Assembly (NCBI RefSeq): GCF_032118995.1
Contig: NC_092663.1
Coordinates: forward strand, 620,001 to 684,000
Direction of reading: 5' to 3'
Source: Asterias amurensis
Taxonomy: Eukaryota; Echinodermata; Asteroidea; Forcipulatida; Asteriidae
Length of the DNA: 64,000 bases
Below the pieces are notes generated by a model, which ran no database searches, was not told the DNA's origin, and saw only the letters and a program-made list of their open reading frames with translations. How positions within the stretch are numbered: the first letter of the stretch is position 1; each line of letters begins with the position of its first letter. Of the stretch, positions 20,201 to 35,200 are shown piece after piece. The position numbers were made by a program, and so were the translations under genes.

Positions 20201-23200
20201 ACCAAGGCAATGCCCAGGGGCACCGAGGCGATGATGACCAGGGGCATCAAGTACTGCCAAGTAATAAGGTGACAGCCGAGTGCTACGGCAATACTAAAGG
20301 TTTCTAGGAAACAGATTAACAGACTGGTTCCCTTTCTACAAAGATGGATGTCTTACCTGGAAAGCACCATGGGCTTGGTACTCCTCATCTTCAGAGTCTA
20401 AGAAATCTTGAAATATTGTCATCTTAAGACCTCCTGCTTCTCGTATAGCAAGCTGCTGTGTGGTATTATTGAAGGCAAAGGTTGCAAGAGCATTCCCAGC
20501 TTGCAGCTCAACATCCTAAGCACACAAAGAAATAAAATCTTTGTCATTGTAAATAATACTACATATCCAGAGCTAAGATTAATCTTTTCTGCAGCCATAT
20601 CTTAAAGGCAGTGGACACTATTGGTAATTGTCAAAGACTAGCCTTCACAGTTGGTGTATCTCAACATTATGCATAAAATAACAAACCTGTGAAAATTTGA
20701 GCTCAATCTGTCATTGAACTTGTGAGATAATAATGAAAGAAAAAACACTATTGTCACATGAAGTTGCGTGCGTTTAGATGGTTGATTTCGAGACCTCAAG
20801 TTCTAAATCTGAGGTCTCAAAATCAAATTCATGGAAAGCTACTTCTGTCTCGAAAACTATGACACTTCACAGGGAGCCATTTCTCACAATGTTATAAACC
20901 ATCAACCTCTACCCATTACACGTCACCAAGAAAGGTTTTATGCTAATAATTATTTTGAGTAACTACCAATAGTGTCCACTGCCTTCAATTGCTAAGAAAA
21001 AGTGTGATGTCACATAACAAATCACTGTGGAAACACTGATAACTCATCTTAAGATGAATCTTGGTCTCCTTGAAGACCGAAGTGTCGGTCGATATTTTCA
21101 GGTATGAAATTATTTTCAGTGTTGTGATCAAGAGTTATATGAATCTTAGTGCTTTGTGAAATCAAGCCAGAATAGTTTTTATAAATGTACATGTAACATA
21201 TAAACTGTTAATGGTGTGAACAACATTGATGCCAATTCACCCAGTTCTGTTGAATCACAAAAAAAAAAAAAAAAAAAAACCTTAAACGACACTGGACACT
21301 ATTGGTAATTGTCAAAGACCAATCTTCTCACTTGGTGTATCTCAACATTTCCATTCAAAATATCTGCGAAAATTTGAGCTCAATTGGTCATCGAAGTTGC
21401 GAGATAATAATGAAAGAAAAAATACCCTTGTCGTCACACAAAGTTGTGTAATTTTAGATGCTTGATTTCAAGACCTCAAAATATAAATCTGAGGTCTCAA
21501 AATCATATTTGTGGAAAATAACTTCTTTCTCAAAAACTTGCTTCAGAGGGAGCAGTTTCTCACAATGTTTTATACTATCAACAGCTCCCCATTACCTGTT
21601 ACCTGGTTTTACCAAGTAAGGTTTTATGCTAATAATTGTTTCGAGTAATCAACAATAGTGTCCACTGCCTTTGATTCATAATCAGTGTTCGCCCTGAACA
21701 TTAGTCCGCTGCCCAAATGCCAGTTGAAAGGCCAATGCACCAGTCAGAAATCACTCCACATGGTCCGGCTGGCTAGTTTAATGTTGAAAAGCATCCCTAA
21801 AACCAAATACACAAGGAGTGAATTTGCTATACGTACCTTCTTCTTGGAATGTAGTAAGTTGAGTAGTAACTGCATCTCAAACTGCGGCTCTTGCTTGAGC
21901 AGTTCCTGATTGTCTTTATTTCCCAGAATGATACACGCCAAGGTGTTAGCAATCTCTACTTGGATGTATTCATTACTAGTAGATCTGAAGATGCTAACGA
22001 GGGTTGAGATGGTGTACTCTTCGGCAATCTTTCTCTGAGTGATTGGATTGTTAACGTTGGCCACACCTAAAGAAAGATCAGGATCAGAACCAGTACATAC
22101 AGTCAAATATACTGGCAATATAAAGTGGGTTTTTCAAAAGCACAATGCAAGTGCGGAGCAAGGCAGTCAAAACGCAAAGGGAAATGAGAGAGACCCACAA
22201 TGTCACAATGTGGTACCCTAGAAAATATTGTATGCAACTACTCTTTTAACTTCCTCTCTAGTCTTTACTACTCACCAACACATAGCGTTCCCAGTGCCTT
22301 GATGACAGTATGTAAGACCCTCTCTGATGTCTTGCTAGAACGGAGGATTCTTACAACTGGGAGGATGCCATTCTCCTTCTCAATACGATTCTGATTATCA
22401 GAGCTGGCTCTCGTTAGCGCTATCATTGCCATACAACCTGCAAAGGATTAATTGAATTGAATATTAAGAAAGTTTGAAAATAATTATAAGCAAGCTGCGA
22501 GCCAGTGAATATTTGTAAATAAAATGTGCACAGAGGAAGTTTCAATTCAATTCAAGAATACATTTGTTTCCATACTCTCATAAAAGAACAACAATAGTTA
22601 CATGTATTACGGAGTAAAGCAAAACAATTCTTTAAGTAAGAGTAAACAAATTTGTAATTAAGAATACAGTGAAACTAAATTGAATTGTCTGTATTATTTC
22701 CTTTTGTTGTTACAAGTAAGCAGTGAATAGTAAGAGACACGTTGTCCAGAAAATTAGTCAAGACATAGTCGAGGCATATTGGTCAAAGTTTAAAAATCTA
22801 AAATATTAACAATCAACAGCATGATAAGAATGAGCTTCTTACAAAATATTAATTCACTCATAAAATGAATTGAATGTAAAAAAATGCAAGCCTAATACTT
22901 TGTTGTTGTAAGACCAGAAATTTGTTCCTCAATGAACATTTTATGGGCACCAAAGCAACAACTACATGTACATGTAGGTGCACCAAGGCAGTGGACCAGG
23001 AGCACCAAGGCAATGACCAGGGAACGATTTCATAGAGCTGCTAAGCATACAAATTTGCTTAGCATGAAATTTCTTCCTTGGAATGACAGGATTACCAACC
23101 AAATTTCCATTTTTTGCATATTTGCTTGTTACTGGCATTCAGCTGTTGTTTGCTTTTACTGAAAATCACGTGGAAATTTGGTTGGTAATCTTGTTTTTAT

Positions 23201-26200
23201 TAAGGAAGAAATTTCATGCTAAGCAAATTTGTGTGCTAAGCAGCTCTATGAAATTGGGCCCTGGTGCACCAATGCAATGACCAGGGGGCACCAAGGCAAT
23301 GACCAGGGGCATGGATGCAGTGGCACCAAGGCATTTGCCTCTAATGTTTCCCTTAAGAACCATACTAATAATAATAATAATAGTAGGCATTTGTAATGCG
23401 CCAAATCAATCTTTACAGATGTTCAAGGCACAGCAGAGACAATGTAAACACAACAATACATGTACATATCCAGTGAATGCTAAACAAACAATAATAACAA
23501 CACCATTTAAAAAAAACAAAAAACATGCATGCCAGCGTCATCTTTATATGAATAAATCCACTCTGAATGAATTTCAACAAAAGCCATTACTCACCAACAT
23601 ACTGAAGCTTTTCTGACTTGACAATAAGATCAATAATTCCGCTGATTCCAATAAACTCAGCAATCATCTTCTGTTGTGGTCTAGTATGTCCTGCTAGAGC
23701 CCATAGACCACAGGCAGCTTGCTCCTTTACATCCAGAGCCCATATCTAAACAATCACAGTGGATGTGTTAACAAAACGCACTCCTAACTCAGTCTCCAAT
23801 ACATTTAGTAGAACATTAAGCAAGACAAGTTCTCAAAATAACACAATCTACACAGCAAGTAGATACACATTAATGGTGTTACTGCAAACCAAATATGTAT
23901 TTATAAAGTCCCCATTGAAAAAGACTCAAACTGTTTGTTTGTTTGTTTGTTTGTTTGTTTGTTTGTTTAGGTGATCTTTCCAATAGGTAACTCAACAAAC
24001 TCCAACAATGAGATGATAACACCAAGCTGTCATCTTTCTCATACAAACATGTGTTTTTCAGACAAGTGTGACCGATAGAGACTCTGTGTTTACACTGCAC
24101 GTTCTCATCGTTTTGCTTGCAAATGACTAAAAATTGTCTATCTATATCGACCACGATACCAGTGAAAGCAATTTTCATGGGAAATGTTCTTGATCTGGGA
24201 CAAAAAGTCTGCAAAATAGTATCTATTTTTCTACGGCACGTATAAGCTCCTGTATCCGTTCTAACGTGTGTGCAAAATACGATAGTCACGGATTTGTGTC
24301 ACATGAACACACAAAGTGTCGACGTATCTGTATCTGTATCTGTAGAGTGTCATGGCCGAGTGGTTAAGAGCATCGAATTCAAGTTCTGGTGCAGTCACCG
24401 GAGTGTGGGTTCAAATCCCGGTCGTGACACTTGTGTCCTTGAGCAAGATACTTTAATACTAGAATTGCTTCTCTTCACCCAGGGGTATAATTGGGTACCT
24501 GCGAGGGTAGAGGTTGATATTGTGTATGAAAAAGCCACAAGCACCTTACAGGCAGCTCAGGGCTGTATACTCCCAAAGGAGCTGAGAAACATTAAAAAGG
24601 GATGTTATTGGGCCTATGACCAGGGCACTAATGTAAAGCACATTGATACGGTTATTGTGAAATGCGCTATGTAAGAATTAGTTATTATTATTTGTATCGG
24701 TAGACTTGTGAAACCTCTCTAATAATGTACCTTAAGGAGACGTATGAGTGCACTAGGCGCATGTAGATCCAAGATAGCAGCCTGGCACTTTGGGTTGTTC
24801 TCTGCTAGTGATTCCAGCGCTGCTGCAGCTTTAGTCTGGACGGAGATATTACGACCTCTAATCAGTGAGACTAATGGTTGTACAGCGTTCCGTTCTACCA
24901 CCAAGTCTTGATTCGCAGTGTGGTTACTGGTCAGAGCAGCAAGGGCGGCTGAACTTGCTGCTCTTAAAACATCTACAAATAAACATCAAAATAAACATCA
25001 AACAGTTGATATGTATCAAGCCTTGAAGTTTGTCCTTGAAGGGGCACAGCAATTTTCTTATGGTAACTGGCACTTCTATGAGGAAAATGTAATTTTGTAT
25101 TTGTATAATTTGCAAAGGGCGCCACAGCAAAAGCACAGGGCAGACTGTGAAGAATAGACTTTTCACTGAGAACAGCAGCTTCAAATGGTGTTAAACAGGA
25201 TTGAGTAATGGTTGACGGCTAGAGGTTGTTCCAAGACTTAAAGGTTCTAAGGAAAAAAGAGTTGGCATAAACTTATAGCAGGAATTTCAAATGATACTAA
25301 GAGAAAGACGTACCCGATTTGACTTGCAAGAACTCCACCAGTGGTTCAACTCCTCCATGCTGCGCTACTAATGTTTGATTGACATGATGACCAAGGCATA
25401 GCACTCTGACAGCATTCACTACCTCAACTAGAACATCCTCAAGCTGTGACTCCATTAGTTGAATCAGCGGCGGTATACCGCCCTCATCGCTGATCATGCT
25501 ACGATTCTCATCAATGGTTCCTAGATCAGCTAGAATGATTGCTGCTCTCGATTGGATATCATGTTCTTTAGAGCTCAGTAGTTTAATAACGGTAGGAATG
25601 GCACCAGATTTAGCGACAGCATCTCGGATCTCTGGACTTTGAGAAAGGTTACAGATGACTGCTGCTCCTAGAGATTGCATCTCACGTTTCTGCATCTTCA
25701 AGATCTCAACAAGAGCTGGAATTCCATCTAGAATAGATGAAAGAATAATAATAATAAATAATTATAACACTTACTTATACAGTACCAAAGTCCGCCAAAA
25801 AAGAAGCTCAAAGCGCTTCACAGAGATACAATTTAAAAAAGCTCTGGCCAAATACAATGAAAGACAAATAAAACAATAGATGGACAGGGCCAAAACTTAT
25901 AAAGCCTGTTAGCACAAACAAATCCTGCTAAGCAAAACAAAAAATATTACTAGCCAGATTGATGTGACTGGTACTTAACTCATTTCTTGCTTAGCAAAGG
26001 AATTGGCTCAGCAGAATTTTCTGCTTAACAGCTTTATGAAATTGGGCGTTTACAGCTAAGGCTACCAGCTAGATGTCCTCATTATCATACATTGAAGTAT
26101 TTGATGTCCTTAGCAACACTCTTAGCAACAGTCAAAGCCATAACTGTAGCCACCAATTTGGATTTAGTCTTTTAATCCATAACGCTACTATTACATACAC

Positions 26201-29200
26201 AAAGATCCATGAGTTAGCCTTTTTGAGGTATGGGGGACACTCAAGTAGTGCACTGTTAGGTTTGGGTGTCTACAGGCAATTTTACACAAACCAATTAGCG
26301 TCATAGTGCTATGTCCACCATATCTCAAACTACTAATAATAGAAAAATAATGACAACTTCTATAGCTGCGATATCCACAAAAAGTGCTCATGGCGCTCGC
26401 TTCAATAAAAAAAGTTCCCTCTCGGTTGTTCTCCAGCGATGCAAAGAACAAGAAATACAAAAATCAAATGTCTATGGAATGTTTTTGAAATGTTTCAGGG
26501 TTGATTTGAAAGTGTCTATTGTCTGAATGGCTCAGATGGAATGTGGCAGATCGTTCCACACCCTCCCTGCAGCTACCTGGAAAGAACGGGATCCCTATGA
26601 ATAAATTACTTCCAGAATGTTCCACAAGACTGGAAATGGCTGATGGCTACATACCTGCTTCAAGAATGGGTTTCCAGTATTGCTTATTGGATGTTGTAAG
26701 AACTTCTAGAGATCTTACAGCGCTGTCTTTACATTGGAAGCTTTGAGATTTCAGCATACCTGTAAGGTAGATATTGAAATAATTACGAGTGCAAATATTG
26801 TTTAAAGGCAGTGGACACTATTGGTAATTACTCACAAAAATACAAATTTTACTTGGTAACAAGTAATGAAGAGCTGTTGATAGTATAAAACATTGTGAGA
26901 AACGGCTCCCTCTGAAGTAACATAGCATTCAAGAAAGTAATTTTCTACGAATTTTAATTTGATACCTCAGATTTAGATTTTGAGGTCTCGAAATCAAGCA
27001 TCTGAAAGCACACAACTTCATGTTGACAAAGGTGTTTTTTCTTTCATTATTATCTCGCAACTTCGACGACCAATTGAGCTCAAATTTTCACTAAATTTTC
27101 ACAGGATTGTTAATTTATGCATATGTTGAGAAACACCAAGTGAGAAGACTGGTCTTTGACAATTACCAATAGTGTCCACTGCCTTTAAAGGGTATTAGCA
27201 CTCTTCACTCTTCAATGGCAGTTAAAAACCTTTGGTTAGAAAGCCTACAGCAGTGTTTGATAATGAAAAGAATTTGGAGGGAAAATTTTTACTTCAAAGT
27301 GATGCGGTTAAAAATACATCGGTTTTTATGCCCCAAATGTTAATCTGAGACCATGCTTCCCAGATTGTTTTTTCCTAATGGGGATTGTTCTTCCTGCATG
27401 AACATATTTGTTCTGGATATGTTTAAAACGCAACAAATTTTTTAAATGAAACTTCCGATGTTAGATTTATTGTGTACATCTACATTTAGAGAGGAGTAAA
27501 ACAATGAAACGGTGCAAAAAACCAAGAGTATATTATGCCATATATAGCATGAGCTATTACAGCAAGGTTATTCTATGGTGAGGGATCAACATATATATTT
27601 GGTTTGCGGTAACATCGTGTTTGTATCTACTTGCCAGGTAGAGTTTGTTCTAGGAGAACCGTCTTTCTTTATTCTACGACCACAAAATAGATTTATCGGA
27701 TGTTCAGGAGACTTCTCAGTTCTGAAAAGAACTGTCCTGCTTTTAAACTACTACCCGGGCAGGGACTACTACTTTAGCTTATAGGATCATAATGAACTGC
27801 ACTATCGTGGAGTCAGTTCTTGAATTGATCTCAACTTTTCGACTAGCTTACTCTAGTCATCATCAGGAGAGGTTACTCTAGTTTTCTTACCAATAAGTGT
27901 CTGCCAAACCGGCACATCACGATGATTCCATTCAATAAAGTACTCCAAGACATTTGTATGGAATCGAAGCGCTGCTAAGTGTATCATGGTATTCTTCTCA
28001 GTATCAGTCTTACGGATATTAGCTCCAAGATCTATCAATATCTTCACTGATTCTAATGCACCACTGCTTGCTGCTAACAGCAATGGAGTCCGCCTTAATC
28101 TGATATAGAAATTGAAAGACAAATATACATGAATCATAAATACTTTGGTCGATTAGCTTCTCTGGGTCAACCCCGGTCTGCCCCCGATTAGCTTCTCTGG
28201 GTCAACCCCGGTCTGCCCCCGATTAGCTTCTCTGGGTCAACCCCGGTGTGCCCCCGATTAGCTTCTCTGGGTCAACCCCGGTCTGCCCCCGATTAGCTTC
28301 TCTGGGTCAACCCCGGTCTGCCCCCGGTACATTCGAATAGCTTTGACGTCATTCCAGGGGCTCACCCGGATCAGCCCCAAGTACCCTGCTTGTAGAGTGG
28401 GTCATATGGGGCTGGCCCCAGGTGCATGACGCCACCACAAGAGGGTGAGTGATCGTTCCATTAGCTCTTGTCAGGGGCTCACCCGAGTGTGCACTGTGGG
28501 GTCGACCCAGGGAAGCTAATCGAACACATCCATAAACAACTTACAGGTAAATCTGAATATTAGAGTGGGATTCGAACCAACGACCTCCGGATTAACGTGC
28601 CGGCGCTCTACCAACTGAGCTATCTAGCCCTATATTGGCGGTGTCCCTATTTTGTCAATATCTTTGTTCGGGGGTGCCAGTCAGAAACCATACAAACGTC
28701 AACTGCCGTGTAGCCAGGGATCACACCCAAGTTTACAACCTGGGAAGCGGCAGCCAGGGGATCACCTTAAGGGGGTGGCACTTTTTGTTTCAGATATCAA
28801 ATAACAAACCACAAAGAGAAACTGACTGGGTAAATTTGAACTGATTTTGGATTGAACAAAGACAAGATTACTAGAGCGGGATTTGAACCAACAACTTCTG
28901 GATTAACATGCCAGCGTTCTACAAACTAGGCTATCTAGCCCTATGTGTACTAGATTAATAGCTAACTAATAATAATTAATAATAATAAAAGTTAGCTTAA
29001 TGGTGTAATAAATCTTGTTCAAATTCTGATGAAACATAATAAGATGACATCTGCTTTTGCTATATTTATTTCAATGTTTAAATCTACGGCAAGAGATTTA
29101 TCAGATGAAAAGATTAGTTTTCAGATTATCTTACTTGTCCCAGGTCTCAAGTTCCATCTGGTCAATAAATTTCCTGACAAACATCCTGACGATGGGAGCG

Positions 29201-32200
29201 TGATCATAGAACGCAGCGTGATGGATAGCCGCCCATCCAGCAGGATCAGCAAGGATCATACCAGCACGGTTTGAAACTAGACACAAAGCAGCCTCCAAAG
29301 AACCACAACGAGCTGCAAGGTGTAACGGCGTTGTACCTTAAGAATAGAACAGGTGACTCAATTAACAGGTGACTCAAACAAGTGACTCATTTAACAGGTA
29401 ACTCAATCAACAGGTGACTCAATCAACAGGTGACTCAATTAACAAGTGACTCAATTGACAAGTGACTCAATTGACAAGTGACTTGACAGATGGCTCAATT
29501 GATAGATGACTCAATTGGCAGGTGACTCAATTGGCAGGTGACCCAATTAACAAGTGACTCAGATAACAAGAGACTCAATTAACAGATGACTCAATTGGCA
29601 GGTGACTCAATTAACAAGTGACTCAATTAACAAGAGGTATGCCCTGTGTTTTTGCTGTGGTGCGCTTTCCAAAGTTCCAATACAAACTTACATTTTCCTT
29701 ATAAAATAGAAGTGGCCCTTTACCAGAGGAAAATTGCTGGGCCCCTTCAAGGCTGAAATTCAAGGTCTGTTATATTGACTATATTTTATTTTTAAATCTA
29801 GATTGCAACTGCATGCAAGCAGTCTATCACTACTGCCAGGATATCATGTCATGACAATTCAGGAATTTGAGAAAAAAATCTTTTATCATTACAAATGTGG
29901 CAAGCGACACTTAGCCTGTTAAGACTGAGGGAATTCAAGCACGGTGATGCAGTAGATGCTCAAAGTTGTTGAGATAGGGTAGGTCTCTAGGCTTGGAAAG
30001 GTTTTCATGAATTATTTGTACATTTCTATTGAATTTATTCGGTTGGGTTTTTATATCAAAGAAAGGTTTGTTATTAATTTGTAAGTTCAGTGCAGGTCAA
30101 AAAGAATACCATGCAAAAGAAAAACAGCATGTGAAGAGAACGTGCATGGTTATTGAAAATAGTAGTAATTAATCAAATGAATACAAGAATTAATTAAGAC
30201 AAATCGGTGAAAGTAAGATTGTTAGAGGGTTACCGGTAGCAACGGAAGGTCCTGTTATATAGTTGTAATCTATGTCTATGTGATTTGTAAGCTTTAGAAG
30301 GAATTTTAGCAACACTATTTTCTTTGCAACTAACAAGCAGTAATTTTTTTGTTTTGAAAAACGAAGTAAAGATGACACACGACTTTGGGCCGTGTATGGT
30401 AGAAAAATACTAGGGTGTGACACCGTGAAAAACAATTTTGTTGCGAGAATTAGAGGCTCTGAGACGAAATGTTAATGCTCAACATTTTGATCAGTATGCT
30501 CTGAGCATCTTCTAAAAAATGCTATTGCTTTTATATTAACAACTAAGCAATCTTTCAAACTCAATCCATAATAGTTAGGCATTGAACAAATGAAAGCAGT
30601 TCTTGCAGACAAAAATACTAAGCTACAAAACTACAACTACTAAAGTCTGTTAGCAATTTACATCAATTGTTTACAAGTTCCAGTTGAACGCGGAAGATTT
30701 GCAACTCCTTGAGAAGTTCGGTGATTTCTCAGTATGATCAGAGAAATATAATGAAGAAACGAAATGTGACGAGGATGTAGACAAAATTAGACACCTAGTA
30801 ACTCACCAACAACTGGATCATGCTGTGCTTGTTTAAGATGTTTGGTTTTATTGGTTCTTTGATGAGCTATGTTAAGATCAATGGGTTAGGATGATACAAG
30901 GATAACACAAAATGAAAACACCATGCATGGAATTATTTATACAACTACAACGGTTTAACTCTTAAAGGGACACGTTGCCTTGGATAGGTCGAGTTGGTCT
31001 ATGAAAAGCGTTTGAAAACGTTTGTTACAAAATGCATTTGGTTATAAAGATGTTTTAAAAAGAGAATATAATGATCCACAAAAACATGCCTCGCAATTGC
31101 ATGGTTTTTACTTTTACTTTGCGAACTAACACAGTCGGCCATTTTATGGAGTCAAGAACTTGACTCCACAAATTGCATGTCGTGTTAGTTCACGATGTCT
31201 AAGGAAAACCGTACAATGTCAGGCATGTTTGTGTGGATCAGTATATTCTACTTTTAAAACATCTTTATAACCAAATGAATTTTGTAACAAATGGTTTCAA
31301 ACACTTTTCATAGATCAACTCGACCGATCCAAGGCAACATGTTATTTTCAAATCTGTCATTTAATTCGTATTTGAATGTTCAATAGGACTTGAAACTTGT
31401 ACTGATTTCTACCAAGTGTAGTTTGGTCTGCAGTAACAGCGTGTGAACATTTCTCTTTTGAGTTGTGTTGTTTGAAAAAAAAGGTGGTTGACAACTCAAA
31501 GTTTCAATTAGTTGGCTCTAATCATCTTCAGGAGAATGTTCAAGAGGTGTTCAGCTGGAGATGTTAATTAGGAAGGATCATTTTTGGTACAATTTAATTG
31601 TCACCAAAAAACAAACACTTTTACAGTACATTTGACATAAACCAAACTGTGCCTTGCATTGCAGTGTCAACAAAATAAAAACCAACAAGTGTTTGTGTAT
31701 TTCAAACAATGTTCTTTAAAAGAACAACGTCAAAACTGTGTTTTGTGTACCTGCAGGACACTCATAAGTCCAGACAGACAGACAGACAGTAACAAAAAAT
31801 ATATTTACAAAAATTCAGCCCAACATTGAATGAGTGATGTGTTTGGAGTGATGGTATTTAATGTAACATGCTGTAGACCCTTAGGCTCTTACCTCCACAG
31901 ATTTCATTCGCTGAGTTAAATGACAATATTATAGGATCAGAAAAAGTGGGGAAATGGGTTAAATACCATTAAATATTCCAAACTATACCATAGAATCATA
32001 CAAGATGATCAAACTGATTTATGAATGAAGCAAAATATTGTTTTCTCTTATTCTTTTTGCCATTGTAAATGAGTTAGTAGACCTACACCAATTAATTAAT
32101 TAATAAAAATCCACCATTAAAAAGTGACTTCATTTAAACTACTGTCATTTCAAAAGTTTAACTTTCCCTCTTTGTAGAGTTTGTAAGATGATTCTGGTCC

Positions 32201-35200
32201 ACTTACTATGGGTTAATGAATCACAATAATATCCTGTGTTGTTTATCAATTGAAATAAGGCTGTCAAAAATACGGCCTTATCACTAGATCACAGCCGTCT
32301 GCCTATTCCTTAAAGCCACTGGATACTATTGGTACATGCTCAAAATAACTGTTAGCATAAAAATTTACTTGTTCACGTTGTTAGAGATCAATGGGTGGAG
32401 AGATGTTGATAGTATAAAACATTGTGCGAAACGGCTCCCTCTGAAGTAACGTAGCTTTTGAGAAAGAAGTTATTTCTCTGAGATGTCAGAATTTGATTTT
32501 GAGGTCTCGAATTCAAGCATCTGAAAGCACACAACTTTGTGTGACAATGTTTTTTCCCCATCCATTATTACCTCGCAACTTCAACAACCAACAAGTTCAA
32601 ATTTTCACATGTTTGTTATTTTGTACATATGTTTAGATACACCATGTGCCAAGTGAGAAGACTGGTCTATGACAATTACGGAATGTGTCCATTGTCTTCA
32701 ACACTGGCAGACGCACTGATCTAGCGGTAGCTGAAGTTGCCGTTACAGACACAACCTAATACTCTATTTATATACATTGTAACCCAGTTAGACAAGAAAC
32801 AGTCCACTCACCATTTGGATTTGTGAGATGATGTCTCCTTACATCAATATCTTGCCTCTGTATCAGCAATAACTCAATGACAAGTGGGCGATTGTTTTTA
32901 GCAGCATGGTGCATACATGTGTAGCCATCCTCATCTTGTTTACTAAGACGAGACGGGGGACACTTCCTAGCCAGTGTCTGCAAGATGGAGACCATTCCTC
33001 GAATAGATGACATCTTCAGCCCAGATTGAAGATTCTGTAAAATTCAAGACAAGTTGCATTTCTTAGAATCAAGTTGAATATCAAATGAATGTATGAAGTT
33101 AAACTTTAAAACTAAATCAGTCATAATGTATATTTGGTTTGCGGTAAGAGCATGTGTATATCTACTTGCTGGGTAGATAACGTTCTTTGAGTACTTGTCT
33201 AGCTATATATTCTACTATCGCAGAGAAGATTATTCAGAATTCCTGACACTTCTCTACTGCACCGGGGGAAAAGATTTTGGGAATTCGGGAGACTTTTAAG
33301 TTCTAAAAAGAACTGTCCTGCTTCTTAACTACTACCTGGGCGGAAGGTAGAAAATCGGCCTTGACTACTTCTTACGCTTAGTGGAGTGAGGGGACTTCAC
33401 GTATAAACTTTGCTAACGCGGAGTGAGTTTTTTCTGGTCTCAACATTTCGACTAGCTTGCTCTAGTCATCGTCAGGAGACAATTAAAGTAAATCAAGACA
33501 ATCACAGCCTCCAGTCAATAAGATGAAGATTACCCATTTAATTTTCAAGAACAGGCCTTAAAATAACCTACAGCACCCACAGCAACTGACACTTTTCATG
33601 AAACATGCTAATAACATTCAAGCATGCGTACATACCCTGTTGGTTGGCAAACGCCATGGAGTTGTGCACTAAGCAGACGCACAATCGCATCTGCGTCACG
33701 CACCCATTACCCGTGTTGGAACAGCTTGATGTTAGTGCGCACGCGCTTTGTGCAATTTACATATTTCATGAGAAGGGTACATTGCTCTGGTGCCCTGTGC
33801 TTTTGCTCTAGTGCCCTCTGCAAAATTTACATTGTCCTCATAGAGGTGCCCTTTACCGCAGGGAAATTGCTGTGCCCCTTCAAGAGCAAAGTCCAATGCC
33901 TGCACGAACAAAGGTGTTAAAAATCACTGTACAAACTCAGACACACCAGGAGAAGAAGCTGTCATGGCCGAGGGGTTAAGAGCACCGAATTCAAACACTG
34001 GTGTTTCTGATCAGCAGAGTGTGGGTTCGAATCCCCAGTCATGACACTTGTGTCCTTAAGCAAGTTTAACCATTGCTTCGTCATTCGTATGGGACGTAAA
34101 GCCGTTGGTCCCATGTGTTGTGTAACGCATATAAAAATAACCCAGTGCACTTATCGAAAAGAGAAGGGGTTCGCCCCGGTGTTCCTGGCTGTGGCTGCTG
34201 AATGCGCCGTAGCACCTTGTAGGATTAGGTCTAAGAATTTCAAAAACTTTGTCCCACTCACCTTGCAATAAAAATACTTGGTGCTTTGTATCCTTTGTTT
34301 AAATACGGTTCTTATTATTTGTATTATTAAGCTTCATACCTTGTACTTAATTGCTTGGTGATAGCCATATTTCTTCTTCCATTGTTCATGCATCTGGATG
34401 TCAGTCAATGGAAGTCGCTTTGGTTTCAACTCTGCAATCTTGTCATAAAAGGCGTGGGCCCAGAGAGGTTGAGGAGGCGATACTGGGTAGTAAGTCTCAA
34501 AATCCATGGACAAGATGAAATACCTGTGACAAAATATTTATTATTATAACACCCCTTACAAATATTCTACCTTTTCATTGGTTTAGAGCGCGCCACATGA
34601 CATGTCTTAGTTTTACTAGACGACGCCCGTGTGATAGTGCATCGTTTGCCGTGTAGTCCGACGACCATCACACGGCGTGCAGTACCCAGACGTCTTTTTA
34701 CCCACCTCGAACCCAATCAGTTGTGCATCTGTGTATCTGAAATGCGCATACGGAGCGTTACGAAGATGATAAATAGTCGTTTGGGGTGTTATAGAACAAA
34801 TATTGACTGCTTTAACTCGTGCTATGGTTAAAACTACGACTCCCTCGATGCCTCGATGATCCCCGGACCGTTCCGGGGATCACCTCGCGAGTGGTAGTTT
34901 TAACCATAGCACTCGAAGCAGTCAATATTTGTATAAAATCATTCATTGTTTATGATAGTAGACACTATTGCATTTCTGACCTGCGGTAAAAGTTTAAAGA
35001 CTGAAACAGCAACAATGCTGTACAATTATTTCAATATGTACATTTACAAATCATGGTAATCTTCACCAGGGTTAACTGCTGGCTTCGTTATTCTTATTTA
35101 AGATTTGTCCCCAATGTTGTTGTTCTTGAATTGCAGCCCTCGACTTAACACTTGACACCCACAGCAATTGCTATGATGCCCTGAGCTTTTGCTGTGGTGC

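Noticed and set aside
21060-21110. Hammerhead-like segment (CTTGAAGACCGA...TCGGTCGATATT)
   Set aside because: Stem II pairs, but both core boxes are altered and helix I does not form convincingly.
24918-25184. Open frames on both strands next to ANKAR exon 11
   Set aside because: They overlap a coding exon in antisense and a dispersed repeat; no independent support.
28151-28325. Regular 35-bp repeats that might suggest a CRISPR-like array
   Set aside because: The units are head-to-tail without spacers and are the arm of a foldback element in a eukaryotic intron.
28571-28630. A genuine tRNA-Asn(GTT) gene on the minus strand
   Set aside because: The D, anticodon and T regions look right, but the acceptor stem fails to close, and diverged copies with a shared tail exist nearby, indicating a SINE.
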